This document shows, one piece after another, positions 15,120-25,500 of a DNA stretch of 64,000 bases. The stretch's first letter is position 1. Every line of letters starts with the position of its first letter. The notes under the pieces were generated by a model that ran no database searches, had not been told where the DNA came from, and saw only the letters and a list, made by a program, of their open reading frames with translations. Origin of the DNA: Hymenobacter monticola (GTDB lineage: Bacteria; Bacteroidota; Bacteroidia; Cytophagales; Hymenobacteraceae); NCBI RefSeq assembly GCF_022811645.1, contig NZ_CP094534.1, positions 5,544,016 to 5,608,015 on the forward strand, read 5' to 3'. A program made the translations under genes and the position numbers.

Positions 15120-15494
15120 TCAGGCCTGCCTACGCATCTTATCCTCCATGGTTTGCAGCAAGGCCTGCATTTCGTCGGCAATGGCCTGTACCGCGCCAAG
15201 GCCGGCGCTGGCTTCGTCGGTGCGGCCCGCCGCGTGCAGGTCCATCATGCGATTGGATTCTTGGTGCATGCGCACGTGCTGACGGTCAAATTGCCGGGCT
15301 TCCGGTAGGTGCGCGTAGGCGCCGCGGCCGCGGAGGCGGTCGGCAATCCAGTGGCCCAGACTGCAGGCTTCTGGGTCGCGCAAGGGCGCTTCCTCGCCCC
15401 CGTTGCCAAACAAGTACGAGCGCAGCCGGCTCTTGAAATGGACGTGTCGGATGCGCGCCGAATCAAAATCCTGCTTTAATTCTTCAACTGTCAT
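15120..15494 (-). CDS. Stand-alone CZB (chemoreceptor zinc-binding) domain protein
   Basis: A 124-residue protein that is almost only a CZB domain. It has the first His (ARIRHVHFKSRL), the diagnostic CSLGHWIADRL (about 60-70, the C-x-L-G-x-W motif), and later zinc-ligand His residues in HLPEARQFDRQHVRMHQES. Known CZB domains bind zinc through 3 His and 1 Cys and in some receptors sense zinc or hypochlorous acid through the Cys. It is the first gene of the operon with a CHASE3 kinase and CheY-like protein and so may give that pathway a cytoplasmic zinc/redox input. Start at 15494 (MTVEELKQDF) is preferred; an exact TACCTTTG box ends 3 nt before it. Confidence 0.88.
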   Translation of the reverse strand: MTVEELKQDFDSARIRHVHFKSRLRSYLFGNGGEEAPLRDPEACSLGHWIADRLRGRGAYAHLPEARQFDRQHVRMHQESNRMMDLHAAGRTDEASAGLGAVQAIADEMQALLQTMEDKMRRQA

Positions 15495-15497
15495 ATA

Positions 15498-15505
15498 CAA
15501 AGGTA
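15498..15505 (-). promoter_or_regulatory. -7 promoter box TACCTTTG of the CZB-kinase-receiver operon
   Basis: An exact TAnnTTTG match on the minus strand ending 3 nt upstream of the CZB start codon at 15494. It predicts a leaderless mRNA for the operon. Confidence 0.65.
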
Positions 15506-15635
15506 GGCAGCGCACTCGCTGGTCCTGGTTACTATGGGGTTGAACTGGCTTCATCCTCGAGCCCGCCTTTGGCATCACTTGCTGGACTTGCTACACCATC
15601 ACGGCGTTTGCACCACCTCCCGGCGCAGAAATAGG

Positions 15636-15643
15636 TACTTTTG
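15636..15643 (+). promoter_or_regulatory. -7 promoter box TACTTTTG of prfB
   Basis: An exact TAnnTTTG match 80 nt upstream of the prfB ATG, giving an ordinary leader. A TTTG at 15607-15610 could be the -33 element, but the 25-nt spacing is longer than usual. Confidence 0.55.
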
Positions 15644-15723
15644 CGCTTCACCATTTTGCTCAGCGTCGGCAGTGGCGCCTTGTGCGCCCAGCGCCGCGCC
15701 GTGCTTTTCACATTTTCCCACCC

Positions 15724-16801
15724 ATGACCCAAGACCAGATTAAGGACTTGAAGGGCCGCGCCGAGGCCCTGAGGAGGTATCTTTGACTACGATGCCCGCA
15801 AAGAACAATTAGCCGCCTACGAGGCCAAAACCACTGCCCCTGGCTTCTGGGACGACTCAAAAGCCGCTGAGGCCACCCTCCGCGAAATAAAGCCCATTAA
15901 GACCTGGACCGACGACTTTGAGGCCGTGCAGCAAACGCTGGCCGACACCGAAGTGCTCTACGACTTCTACAAGGAAGGCGAGGTGACCGAGGCCGAAATG
16001 CAGGCCGACTATGACGCCACGGTACAGAAAGTGGAGGCCCTGGAGTTCAAGCGCATGCTGAGCGACGAGGAAGACCAGCTTGCGGCCATCATCGAAATCA
16101 ACCCCGGCGCCGGCGGCACCGAAAGCCAGGACTGGGCCGAGATGCTCATGCGCATGTACATCATGTGGGCCGAAGGCCACGGCTTTGGGGTAAAGCAACT
16201 CAGCTACCAGCCCGGCGAAGGGGCCGGCATTAAGTCCGCCTCGCTCGAGATTGACGGTGATTTTGCTTACGGTTATCTTAAGAGCGAAATCGGCGTGCAC
16301 CGCCTCGTGCGCATGTCGCCCTTCGACAGCAGTGGCCGGCGGCATACCTCGTTCGCTTCCGTATTTGCCTACCCGGTGATTGATGACACCATCAACATCG
16401 AAATCAACCCGGCCGACATCTCCTGGGATACCTTCCGGGCCGGCGGCGCGGGCGGGCAGAACGTGAACAAGGTGGAAACCGCCGTGCGCCTCACGCACGC
16501 GCCCTCGGGCATCATCATCGCCGTGCAGATTGAGCGCAGCCAGCTCATGAACAAGGAGCACGCCCTGCGCATGCTCAAATCGCGTCTCTACCAGATTGAG
16601 ATGGACAAGCGCCACGCCGAGCGCGACAAAGTAGAAGCCTCCAAAAAGCGCATCGACTTCGGCTCGCAGATTCGCAACTACGTGCTGCACCCCTACAAGC
16701 TCATCAAAGACCTCCGTACGGGCATTGAGCGCACTGACGTGCAAAACGTGCTGGACGGCGACCTCGACGAGTTCATCAAAGGTTTTCTAATGCAGAGTTA
16801 A
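15724..16801 (+). CDS. prfB: Peptide chain release factor 2, expressed by programmed +1 frameshift
   Basis: RF2 recognises UGA and UAA stop codons. Translation starts at ATG 15724 ([20 protein letters not shown]) and meets an in-frame TGA as codon 21 at 15784-15786, within AGGAGGTATCTTTGAC, the classic RF2 autoregulatory slip site: an internal Shine-Dalgarno, then CTT TGA C. Ribosomes shift +1 on CTT and resume with GAC at 15785, giving 358 residues from 15724-15783 joined to 15785-16801. The remainder shows the GGQ peptidyl-hydrolysis loop in [17 protein letters not shown] and the SPF anticodon-like motif in [15 protein letters not shown]. When RF2 is scarce, slippage rises and makes more RF2. 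A bidirectional terminator follows. Confidence 0.97.
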
Positions 16802-16831
16802 TCCTGTTTTTTTCAGCTTCGGACAATAAAA

Positions 16832-16857
16832 AAGGGCTGCCCAACTGGGCAGCCCTT
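16832..16857. terminator. Bidirectional terminator between prfB and the first susD
   Basis: Stem AAGGGCTGCCC/GGGCAGCCCTT with loop AACT, flanked by A-rich sequence on the left and TCTCGTTT on the right. The two genes converge on it. Confidence 0.85.
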
Positions 16858-16877
16858 CTCGTTTAGCTTTCTGGAAC

Positions 16878-18374
16878 TTAGAATTTATCCCAGAACAGCT
16901 TGGTCTCCACTTTGTCGCCGCCAATAGCGGAGGCAGCTTGGGCATAGTTCTCACCGTTTATGTTCTGCTCCACTACCGGATAGAGCAAACGAACCGGAAT
17001 ACCCGATATAGCCGTGTTGGGAGCCGTGAGCACGGGGTAATCCAGGCGTCTCCACTCCGTCCAGGCTTCTACAGGCTGGTTGTAGAGGGCCACCCACTTC
17101 TGGTAGCCAATCTTTTGCTTGTACGTAGCGCCCGGGCCGCCAGCAGTGGCGTACGCAACCGTTGGCTCAGCCAAATACGCAGCGGCTTCGGCGGCAGTAC
17201 CGCCCCATTGTGGCTCCGTTATCGAAGCGGTTACGGCAGCGTTGTAGTGCGATTCGGGAGTACCGCCCACCGCAAAACCTCTTTCCCGTGCTTCGGCAAG
17301 CATAAACTCAACCTGAGCGTACGACATCAACACGCCGGGCAAAGTCTGGCCGCGCAGTTTGGTGCCGGGCAGGGACGTCAGCGACTTGCTATTGCCCGAG
17401 CCGTATGTACCACCCGTGAAGGTACCCGCAGGCTGCGTGGTAGAAGTTACCGGATTGAAGTAGTCATTCAGGCGCGGGTCTACCACCCCGGTTACGGGGC
17501 CGGCAGTGCCCTTGAGGCGGTTGATGAAGAAGCTGGTGCCAGCAAAGTCAGTACGCGCGCTTCTCACCAAATCCTCATACAGGGGGTTGGTGTTGGGGAA
17601 GGTACCGTTGAAGGCCAGGTCAATAACGTCTGCATTCGATGCGAGCACCTTGCCGGTGGTGGCAGCGGCCATCGTGGCGGCTTTGGCGGGGTCCACATCC
17701 GCAATGATGAGTGCCATGCGCAGCTTCAACGAGTTTGCGAACTTCAGCCACAAAGCGGTGCTGTTATTATTCAGCAGGTCCGCAGAGGCAGTAGTTGTGA
17801 AGAAACCCGTATTGGCAGCCGGATTGAATTTGCTAATGGCAACATCCAGACGCGCAATCAAATCGGTGTAAATCCGGGCCTGGTCATCGTACGCCGGGCG
17901 AGCCGTGTTGAAGTCGAGCGCCTGGGTGTACGGAACGTTGCCATAGGTTTCTACCAGCGTAGCCCACGTGTAGATTTCCAATACCTCGGTGGCCGCCAAG
18001 GCGTTGTCCTTGCTTTCGGCCGGAATGGTGATGTCGGAAGGGATATTTGCTTTTGCTTCGCGCAAATCACGCAAGCAGTCACGGTAGAGAGCATTCCAGA
18101 AGCCCGTCGGGATACTCCGGGTGTTCAGGTCGTACCGGCTTTCGTTCGGATAGTCGGTAGCGGCCCAGTACTGCACGTAGAACCGGAAAGGGTTCAGGTT
18201 GACGTTCGTGCTTACGAGCGTGCGAACCAGCGTACGCTCAGCATTGGCTACAAATCCCGAAGCCAGGGCAGTAGTCGGGCTTTTGGGGTCAACGTTGTAT
18301 TTCTCATCCAGAGAACCCACACAGGAGGTCGTCAGAGCCAAAGCTGACGCCCCTGCAATTATTAGTTTTTTCAT
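16878..18374 (-). CDS. SusD/RagB-family outer-membrane lipoprotein (SusD-like_2 type)
   Basis: A 498-residue surface lipoprotein with signal MKKLIIAGASALALTTSC, lipidated Cys at 18. SusD proteins form a lid over a SusC barrel and bind the nutrient before import. The internal segment FYVQYWAATDYPNESRYDLN and the later LREAKANIPSDITIPAESKD fit the SusD-like_2 branch rather than the starch-type SusD. The C-terminus (PVEAWTEWRRLDYPVLT) has the typical family end region. It lies 6 nt after the SusC gene and is surely its partner. No glycan-degrading enzyme, sigma factor or anti-sigma gene is next to it, so the substrate could be a peptide, glycan or other nutrient. Confidence 0.93.
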   Translation of the reverse strand: MKKLIIAGASALALTTSCVGSLDEKYNVDPKSPTTALASGFVANAERTLVRTLVSTNVNLNPFRFYVQYWAATDYPNESRYDLNTRSIPTGFWNALYRDCLRDLREAKANIPSDITIPAESKDNALAATEVLEIYTWATLVETYGNVPYTQALDFNTARPAYDDQARIYTDLIARLDVAISKFNPAANTGFFTTTASADLLNNNSTALWLKFANSLKLRMALIIADVDPAKAATMAAATTGKVLASNADVIDLAFNGTFPNTNPLYEDLVRSARTDFAGTSFFINRLKGTAGPVTGVVDPRLNDYFNPVTSTTQPAGTFTGGTYGSGNSKSLTSLPGTKLRGQTLPGVLMSYAQVEFMLAEARERGFAVGGTPESHYNAAVTASITEPQWGGTAAEAAAYLAEPTVAYATAGGPGATYKQKIGYQKWVALYNQPVEAWTEWRRLDYPVLTAPNTAISGIPVRLLYPVVEQNINGENYAQAASAIGGDKVETKLFWDKF

Positions 18375-18380
18375 GATTGA

Positions 18381-21300
18381 TTAGAAGCTAAGACGGAGGT
18401 TAGCACCAACGGTACGTACAGCAGGATAAGCGCCGGTCGAATAGCCTTGGCCAAAGTTGCCAGAGCTAACAGCATCTTCCGGGTCAGCGTAGGGCAGGTT
18501 CTTGTGGATGAGCCACAGGTTGCGCCCAACGATGGAGAAGTCAACGCCTTTAACGCCTCCTACTTTCGCCAGCAACGTTTTCGGCAGCGAATAAGTTAAC
18601 GAAACCTCACGCAATTTTACAAAGCTGGCATCGTACACGAAAGCAGCAGCCGGGTTGAACGAAGTGCCATAAGCCGTGGCGAAAGTCGGGTCGTAGCCAC
18701 CAGCGCCGTCCGAAGCGTAGCCGCTGTTCTCGGCGCGCACCGTGTTGGGAGTGCCATCGGCCTGAACACCGGGGAAGATAACCCCGCCACCGTCGGCAAT
18801 CAGGTTGCGCGAAGGGTTGCCCAGGTCGTTGAGGCCAGCCGTTTCCGGAGTCAGGCCGGTTTCCAAGCCGTACGAACGGTCGAGCGAGAACACCTGGCCG
18901 CCTTTGCGAACGTCAACCAAGAAGTAGAGCGAGATGCCTTTGTAAGAAACCGTGTTCGAGATACCACCGGTCCAGTTGGGGTTGGGGTTAGCAATTTCCT
19001 CGTTAGCGGTAGCGCTTGGCACGTAGTAGCCGTCCGTACCAACCACTTTCTGGCCGTTCAGGTACGTAAAGTTGGAGCCGCGAATGCTGCCGAAAGGCTT
19101 GCCAACCGTGGCATTGCTCGACACACCGCCCTGGTAAGTAGTCAATACGATGTTATCGGCACCTTCGAAGAGCGACATCACACGGTTCTGGTTTTTCGTC
19201 CAGTTGGCGTTAATCGTCCACGTCACATTGTCGTTGCGGAACGGCACCACGAAGCCGGAGAGTTCCACACCGCGGTTGCGTACGTCGCCCGCGTTCACGT
19301 AACGGAAGCTGTAACCCGACGCCGTCGAGATGTTAATCGGAATAATCTGGTCAATTGAGTTCGACTGGTACACGTTGGCTTCGAAACCGAGGCGCGTGTT
19401 CAGGAATGCGGCTTCAACACCGATTTCGGCGTTTTTCGTACGCTCCGGCTTCAGCAAAGGGTTGTTTTTGGTGCTGGGCACCGAGAACAATGCCACGCTG
19501 CCAAAAGCAGTCGGCTTGTCGTAGCTGTCGGCAATGGAGTACGGCGTAGCACCGTTGCCCACTTCGGCATAGTTAGCGCGGAGTTTGCCGTAAGACAACC
19601 ACGGGGTCGTTTCTTTCAGCGCTTCCGAGAAAACAAAGCCCAGCGAGGCCGAAGGATAGAAGTAGCGGTTGCTGCCCTCGGGCAGCGTCGAAGACTTATC
19701 ACTGCGAGCGGTCAGGTCCAGGAACACCATGTCGCGGAAGCCCAGGGTAGCGGCGGCAAATACGCCGTCAACGGCGCGGCGCGTTTCGCTTTCAACCGGG
19801 GGGTTGATGGGCGAGAAGCTGTTGGTCAGGGTGTACAGTTCCGGGATAACGAGACCACCGTTGGTGGTAGCCCGGATGGACTTGTACGATTCGCGACGCA
19901 GGTTGGCGCCAATCAAGCCGGTGAAGCTGAGGTTCTCGGCCACATTGGCTTTGAAGTTACCAATCAGGTCGAAGTTGGCTTCGCGACCGGTGCGGTTGTA
20001 ACGGCTGTAGCCCGAGATGTTCACGGCGCCGTAGGCCATGCGCTCCTCTTGCAGGTCGTCGTTCGAGTCAATCGTCACGCGGCCCAACACGTTGAACCAG
20101 TCCGTCACTTTGTACGTCAGGGCAACGTTGCCAAAGGTGCGGTAGCGGGAATCGTTCTCGTAGCTCTTGTAACGCGACCACCACGGGTTGTTCCAATACT
20201 GGGCCGTCGAGGAGCCGGGACCCGTGAGGTTCCAGCTAGCGTTCAGGTTGGCGTAGTCGTAAGCTTGCTTCTGCTCTTTGATGTCAACGTTGGTCTGCCA
20301 CCACTGGCGGAAGTTGGTCATCAGGTTTTCAGCGTACGTGCCGCTGTAGCCCGTGCCGTAACGGCCAAAGCCGTTAACCACCGAGAAGTTTACGGAAGAG
20401 CTGGCCGTCAGGCGCGAGGTCAGGTTCAGCGTACCGGCAAAGTTTATAATGTTCTTGTCGATGGAGCTGTTGGGCAGAATGCCCGTTTCGCGGACGTTGT
20501 TATAACCCAGCTTGAAGGTAGCTTTTTCGTTGCCGCCGTCAATTACTACGCTGTTGTTGGTCGTCCAGGCCGTTTTGAAGAAGGTAGAGGGGTCGTTCTC
20601 AGCGGCTACCCAGGCTTGCTTTTTGCCAAAGTTCGGGCTGCCGGGCTGGAAAGCATTCCAAGTGTACACCTGCAGGTTGCGGTCGTAGCGCGGGCCGATG
20701 GAAGCATCTGCGGCCAAGTCAATGACATTGTCCAGTACGCCGTCGCCGTCAACATCTTCCTCCACGAATTCCGGGGCGTAGCCAGCGCCGTATTCTTTCT
20801 GGTAGGTGATGAAAGTGCTTTTGTCAATGCGGCCAGCCGTTACGCCGGTATTGATGGTAACACCCAGGCCTTGACGGCCTTTTTTGGTCGTGATGAGGAT
20901 TACACCGTTGCCGGCGCGCTCACCATAAAGGGCCGTTGCGGCAGCACCCTTCAGGATGGTCATCGTGGCAATGTCATCCGGGTTGATGTCCGAAGCAGCA
21001 TTGCCGTAGTCGTAGCCGCCGCCGCCGGTCTGTTGGCCGGAAGTGTTGGTGTTGGCGTTGCTGATGGGCACACCATCCACAACGAACAATGGCTGGTTGT
21101 TGCCAGTAATGGACTTCGTGCCCCGAATCAGAACGTTGGTAGAGCCGCCCATCGTGTTGCTCTGGCGAATCTGCACGCCTGCTACTTTGCCCGACAGGCC
21201 GTTGATGGCGTTGGGGTTCCGCGCAGCCGTCACTTGGTTACCTTCAATCTGAGTAGCGGCAAAAGCCAGCGAATTACGGGTACGCTCTTGGCCCAGAGCG

Positions 21301-21626
21301 GTTACCACAACTTCGCCCAGTTGCTTCACATCTGCGGCGAGGCTAACAGTATACGTGTTTTCAGCCCCGATTGCCTGGTCTACCGTGGTGTAACCAATGG
21401 AGCTAACGCTGAGCGTAGTAGCCGACGAAGGCACGCTAAGGGAAAAGCCGCCATCAGCATTGGTAGAGGCGCCTACTGTGGTGCCCTTCACGAGAACCGT
21501 AGCCCCGGGCAGGCCCTGACCGTTTGCCCGGTCAGTTACGCGCCCGGAGATAGTCCGGTCTTGGGCATAGACCTGCTGCAACAGGCCGGTCATTATGAGC
21601 ATGACCATACATAAGAGTTTTTTCAT
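18381..21626 (-). CDS. SusC/RagA-family TonB-linked outer-membrane protein
   Basis: A 1081-residue TonB-dependent importer. Signal peptide about 1-22 (LLCMVMLIMTGLLQQVYAQ); CarboxypepD-reg-like domain about 24-110 (ISGRVTDRANGQGLPGATVL); a short TonB-box-like segment LGEVVVTALG; plug with the SusC signature QPLFVVDGVPIS; then a large beta-barrel ending in an aromatic residue (ANLRLSF). The start at 21626 begins the signal peptide; in-frame codons upstream to 21725 give no sensible extension. It is followed by its SusD partner after 6 nt and faces the divergent SusC gene at 22573 across 946 bp. Confidence 0.96.
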   Translation of the reverse strand: MKKLLCMVMLIMTGLLQQVYAQDRTISGRVTDRANGQGLPGATVLVKGTTVGASTNADGGFSLSVPSSATTLSVSSIGYTTVDQAIGAENTYTVSLAADVKQLGEVVVTALGQERTRNSLAFAATQIEGNQVTAARNPNAINGLSGKVAGVQIRQSNTMGGSTNVLIRGTKSITGNNQPLFVVDGVPISNANTNTSGQQTGGGGYDYGNAASDINPDDIATMTILKGAAATALYGERAGNGVILITTKKGRQGLGVTINTGVTAGRIDKSTFITYQKEYGAGYAPEFVEEDVDGDGVLDNVIDLAADASIGPRYDRNLQVYTWNAFQPGSPNFGKKQAWVAAENDPSTFFKTAWTTNNSVVIDGGNEKATFKLGYNNVRETGILPNSSIDKNIINFAGTLNLTSRLTASSSVNFSVVNGFGRYGTGYSGTYAENLMTNFRQWWQTNVDIKEQKQAYDYANLNASWNLTGPGSSTAQYWNNPWWSRYKSYENDSRYRTFGNVALTYKVTDWFNVLGRVTIDSNDDLQEERMAYGAVNISGYSRYNRTGREANFDLIGNFKANVAENLSFTGLIGANLRRESYKSIRATTNGGLVIPELYTLTNSFSPINPPVESETRRAVDGVFAAATLGFRDMVFLDLTARSDKSSTLPEGSNRYFYPSASLGFVFSEALKETTPWLSYGKLRANYAEVGNGATPYSIADSYDKPTAFGSVALFSVPSTKNNPLLKPERTKNAEIGVEAAFLNTRLGFEANVYQSNSIDQIIPINISTASGYSFRYVNAGDVRNRGVELSGFVVPFRNDNVTWTINANWTKNQNRVMSLFEGADNIVLTTYQGGVSSNATVGKPFGSIRGSNFTYLNGQKVVGTDGYYVPSATANEEIANPNPNWTGGISNTVSYKGISLYFLVDVRKGGQVFSLDRSYGLETGLTPETAGLNDLGNPSRNLIADGGGVIFPGVQADGTPNTVRAENSGYASDGAGGYDPTFATAYGTSFNPAAAFVYDASFVKLREVSLTYSLPKTLLAKVGGVKGVDFSIVGRNLWLIHKNLPYADPEDAVSSGNFGQGYSTGAYPAVRTVGANLRLSF

Positions 21627-22572
21627 TTGGCTGGTTGGTTGGTGAGTGAAAAGGTTAAAATGGAAGGTGAGTGAAGCGGCAATTATACAAGGAAATAAGC
21701 TTGAACGGGGCCGTGTGCCAAGCATAGCCCTTTTTCAGTACCCCATCCTGTTGTGTAGTTGTCGCGGAAGCGCTGGCCACCGCAAATCATGGCTAAAGCC
21801 TACGGCTTGGTGCCAGTGCGCTCCATGAGCTTGGGTTAGCTTGGGTTTGTTTGGGTCATAGGCAGGTAGTGTAGAGCAGGAAGTACTGAATGAGGCTGGG
21901 CACCGAGGACGCTGTTGCTAAAAGCAAAGCGAACGCTCGTTGGCATCCCCATTTTTTGGCAAGGTATCACACGTTTGCATTACCGAGCCATTAAGCGCAT
22001 AAAATCCGAATATGAATTATAAGTGATTTAAGTGAAGCCGTTCCTTCTCAAAAACCATTATTCAAAAATTGGCTAAATCTCACTTTAGCCCATATAACCA
22101 CGCTTTTGCAAGCTGCTCTACCTCCTGCAGTATAAGGTGGATGCAATCAATTGCCAAGAAAAAGTCATGTTGAAAATCCTATAAATCATATTCGCCACAT
22201 CACACAAATAGGTTGCCTTGTCCTATATCACAGTTAATATCCGCTGCCATTTATTCGCATTTTGCCAAGCTGGCGGCTCCTGCGTTACATTGTTGGCATC
22301 GCTATTAAGCAAGTAAGATACAACGCCTCGCTTGTTGGCTTGGATGGGCGCGCCCTGTACCAACGCACAATACTTGCTAATCAGCCTTGTGTAATTCACA
22401 AGCTTTCGGCATCTCTGTAACATAGGGCAGGCAAAGAAGACGGCTACGAGATGCGGAGAAATTTGGATTCATAGTGAGAATTTTCGCTGGCAGCAGTACT
22501 TTCAACTTTTAAAATACCACCCTTCTGTTTCTTTTTCCCTTTTTCTCAACACACCCACTTTACACAATCTCA
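21627..22572. other. 946-bp AT-rich divergent intergenic region between two susC genes
   Basis: Markedly more AT-rich than the surrounding genes. It must hold the promoters of both outward-facing SusC operons, but I find no exact TAnnTTTG box at a convincing place on either strand. A short direct repeat of TTGGGTT-type units lies near 21831-21856. A 66-codon minus-strand frame at 22223-22423 is open but has no recognisable features and I do not call it. No tRNA or known RNA is apparent. Confidence 0.6.
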
Positions 22573-25500
22573 ATGAAGAGAACCTTACTAATGAGCCTGC
22601 TCCTGCTCCTGACCCTGGCCGGGCGGAGCTGGGCCCAGAGCCGTTCCGTATCGGGACGCGTGCTCGACAAAACCACCAACGAAGGCTTGCCAGGCGTGAG
22701 CGTCATCGTGAAAGGTACCACTACCGGTACTGCCACCGACGCCGACGGCCGGTTTACGTTGAACGTCACGGCCCCAACCACTGTTCTGCAGTTCAAATAC
22801 TTGGGCTATCTGACCACCGAGCAAGCGGTGGGCAACGCCGACAAGCTTGACGTGGCCATGGCGGTTGACAACAAACAGCTGGACGAAGTAACGGTGACGG
22901 CCCTGGGTATCTCGCGTGAGAAGCGCGCCCTGGGCTATGCCGTGTCGGAAGTGAAATCGGAGCAGGTGGTGCAGAAGTCGGAACCCGACCTGTTGCGCAC
23001 GCTTTCGGGCAAAGTACCCGGCGTGAACATCATCAGCTCGAGCGGGGTACCGGGCGCTTCTTCGCGCATTACCATCCGCGGAAACACCTCGTTTTACGGC
23101 GAAAACCAGCCGCTGTTCGTGGTAGACGGCGTGCCGTATGATAACTCCCAGACCGAATCGGACAACCCCATTACCAACGGTGCCTCCTACTCGAGCCGCA
23201 CGGCCGACGTGGACCCGAACAACATTGCCTCCATCAACGTGCTGAAAGGCGCGGCTGCGGCCGCTCTGTATGGCTCGCGTGCAGCCGGTGGCGTTATCGT
23301 TATCACCACCAAAACCGGCGGTGGCGGCCAGCGCGGTCCCAAAGGCATCCAGATTGGCTACACCACGGGCTACTCCATCGAGAAGGTGGCGGCCCTACCC
23401 AACTACCAGAACAAGTACGGCGCCGGCGCCAACTTCGTGAACTCCGACGCCAACGGCTCGTGGGGTCCGGAGTTCGGCAACACGGCCCAAGGTGCTCCCG
23501 ACTCCATTCGTCACCCCCAGGCGGGCAACCCTAACTTCCCCGGTATCCCCGAAAACGCCAAGATTCCTTACAAGGCTTACCCCAACAACGTAAAGGATTT
23601 CTTCAAGACGGGGCACTTGTACGAGAATTCGGTGTCGTTGAACAGCACCAGCGACAACGCCACGTTCACGACCATCCTTTCGCGCGCCGACCAGCAGGGC
23701 ATCATCCCGAACTCGTACTTCGTGCGCAACAACGTGAGCACCGGCGGCTCGGGCAAGTTCAACAAGTTCACCATCAGCGGCAACGTTGCCTACACCAACA
23801 CCACGCAGCAAGGCCCCCTGCAGGGCGCCAACAACCTGCTGGCCGGTAGCGCCTCGGCGTTTGCCCGCACCCTGTTCCTGACGCGCAGCCTTGATTTGCA
23901 GGGCCTGCCCTACATCGACCCCGTGACGAATGCTTCCACTTTCGCATGGCTGTCGCGCCAGGCCGACAACCCCCGGTGGTCGGTTGAAAACGCCATCTAC
24001 ACGTCGCGCGTCGACCGGATAGTAGGCAGCGTGGGCTTCTCGTATGCCATTAAGGACTGGCTGGTGCTGACGTATTCGGGTGGCATGAACACCTACACCG
24101 ATATACGCCGCACCACCATTCGCCCAGGTTCGAACGCCAACTTCGGGGTGAGCTCGGTGCTGGAAGACAACATCCAGAATACGGAGCTCAACCAAATGGT
24201 GCTCCTGAACTTGAACAAGAACCTGACCGAAGACATCAGCCTGACGGCCAGCGCGGGCCAGGAAATCAACGCTCGCAAATTCGATGGCCGCTCGAACATT
24301 GGCTACGACATCGTGACCTTCGGCATCGACAACGTGGAAAACACGAACCAGAAAGGCACCTACGGCTATGCTTACGCAGAACGCCGCCTGATGGGCTTGC
24401 TCGCCAACGCCACTGTAGGCTACAAAAACTTTGCCTTCGTGACGCTGACCGGCCGTAACGACTTCTCCTCGACCCTCAACAAAGACGGGGTTATTGGCAA
24501 AACGGGCCGCTCGTTCTTCTACCCCAGCATCGCCACCTCGCTGGTGGTGAACGAAGCTTTCAATCTGGATTACCGCTGGCTCGACCTGGCCAAAGTGCGT
24601 GTGGCTTACGGCCGCACGGGCAAAGATGCCCCCGCTTACCGCTCGGGTCCGACGACTTTCAACATCAACCCCGGCGGTTCTTTCCCCTTCTACAACCCGA
24701 ACCAGGCAGCCCAGGGCCAGCCCTCGGCCGGTGTAGCCATCAGCAGCGTTATCAACAATCCGAACCTGACGCCGGAGTTCTCCAACGAACTGGAAGTGGG
24801 CGCCGAACTGGCCCTTTTCCGCAACCGCATCTCGTTTAACGGTACCTACTACGATAAACGCTCGACCAACCAGATTGCCCCGCGCATCCTGCCGGCAGCG
24901 GTGGGCTACGGCCAGTACTGGACCAACTTCGGTGAACTTTCGAACAAAGGCTTCGAGGTGGCGGCAACGGTAGTGCCGGTGGAAACGTCCGGCTTCCGCT
25001 GGAGCAGCACGTTCAACTTCACCCGCAACCGCAACATTGTGGAGAAAACGACCGACAACGGCGATACTCTTACCCTTGGTAGTGCTTTCAACCTGCGGGC
25101 ACTGCTCATCCCGGGCCAGCCTTACGGCGTGCTCTACGGCACTTCGGCCAAGCGAGATGCTGACACTGGCGAACTGTTTGTAGACCCTGTAAGCGGCCGC
25201 TTGGTGCCCGGTGGCAACAAGATTATCGGCAACCCCAACCCGGATTTTATCATAGGTTTTATTAACCAGTTCACCTACAAAGGCATTACGCTTAATACGC
25301 TGATTGACTACCGTAAAGGTGGCTCGATTTACTCAACCACTCTGCAGGAGGAATTGGGCCGTGGCGTAACAAAAGACACCGAAGACCGTGACCGTTTGGT
25401 TATCATAGATGGCTTGCGCTACAACACGGCAACTGGTGCTGCTGCCGTCGATGCCAGCGGCGCGCGCATCCGCAACACCAAGGCCATCAGCCTCAACGAC

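Noticed and set aside
22223..22423. A 66-codon minus-strand frame in the AT-rich gap between two susC genes
   Set aside because: No recognisable family, no signal peptide, no promoter or start context; AT-rich gaps produce such frames by chance.
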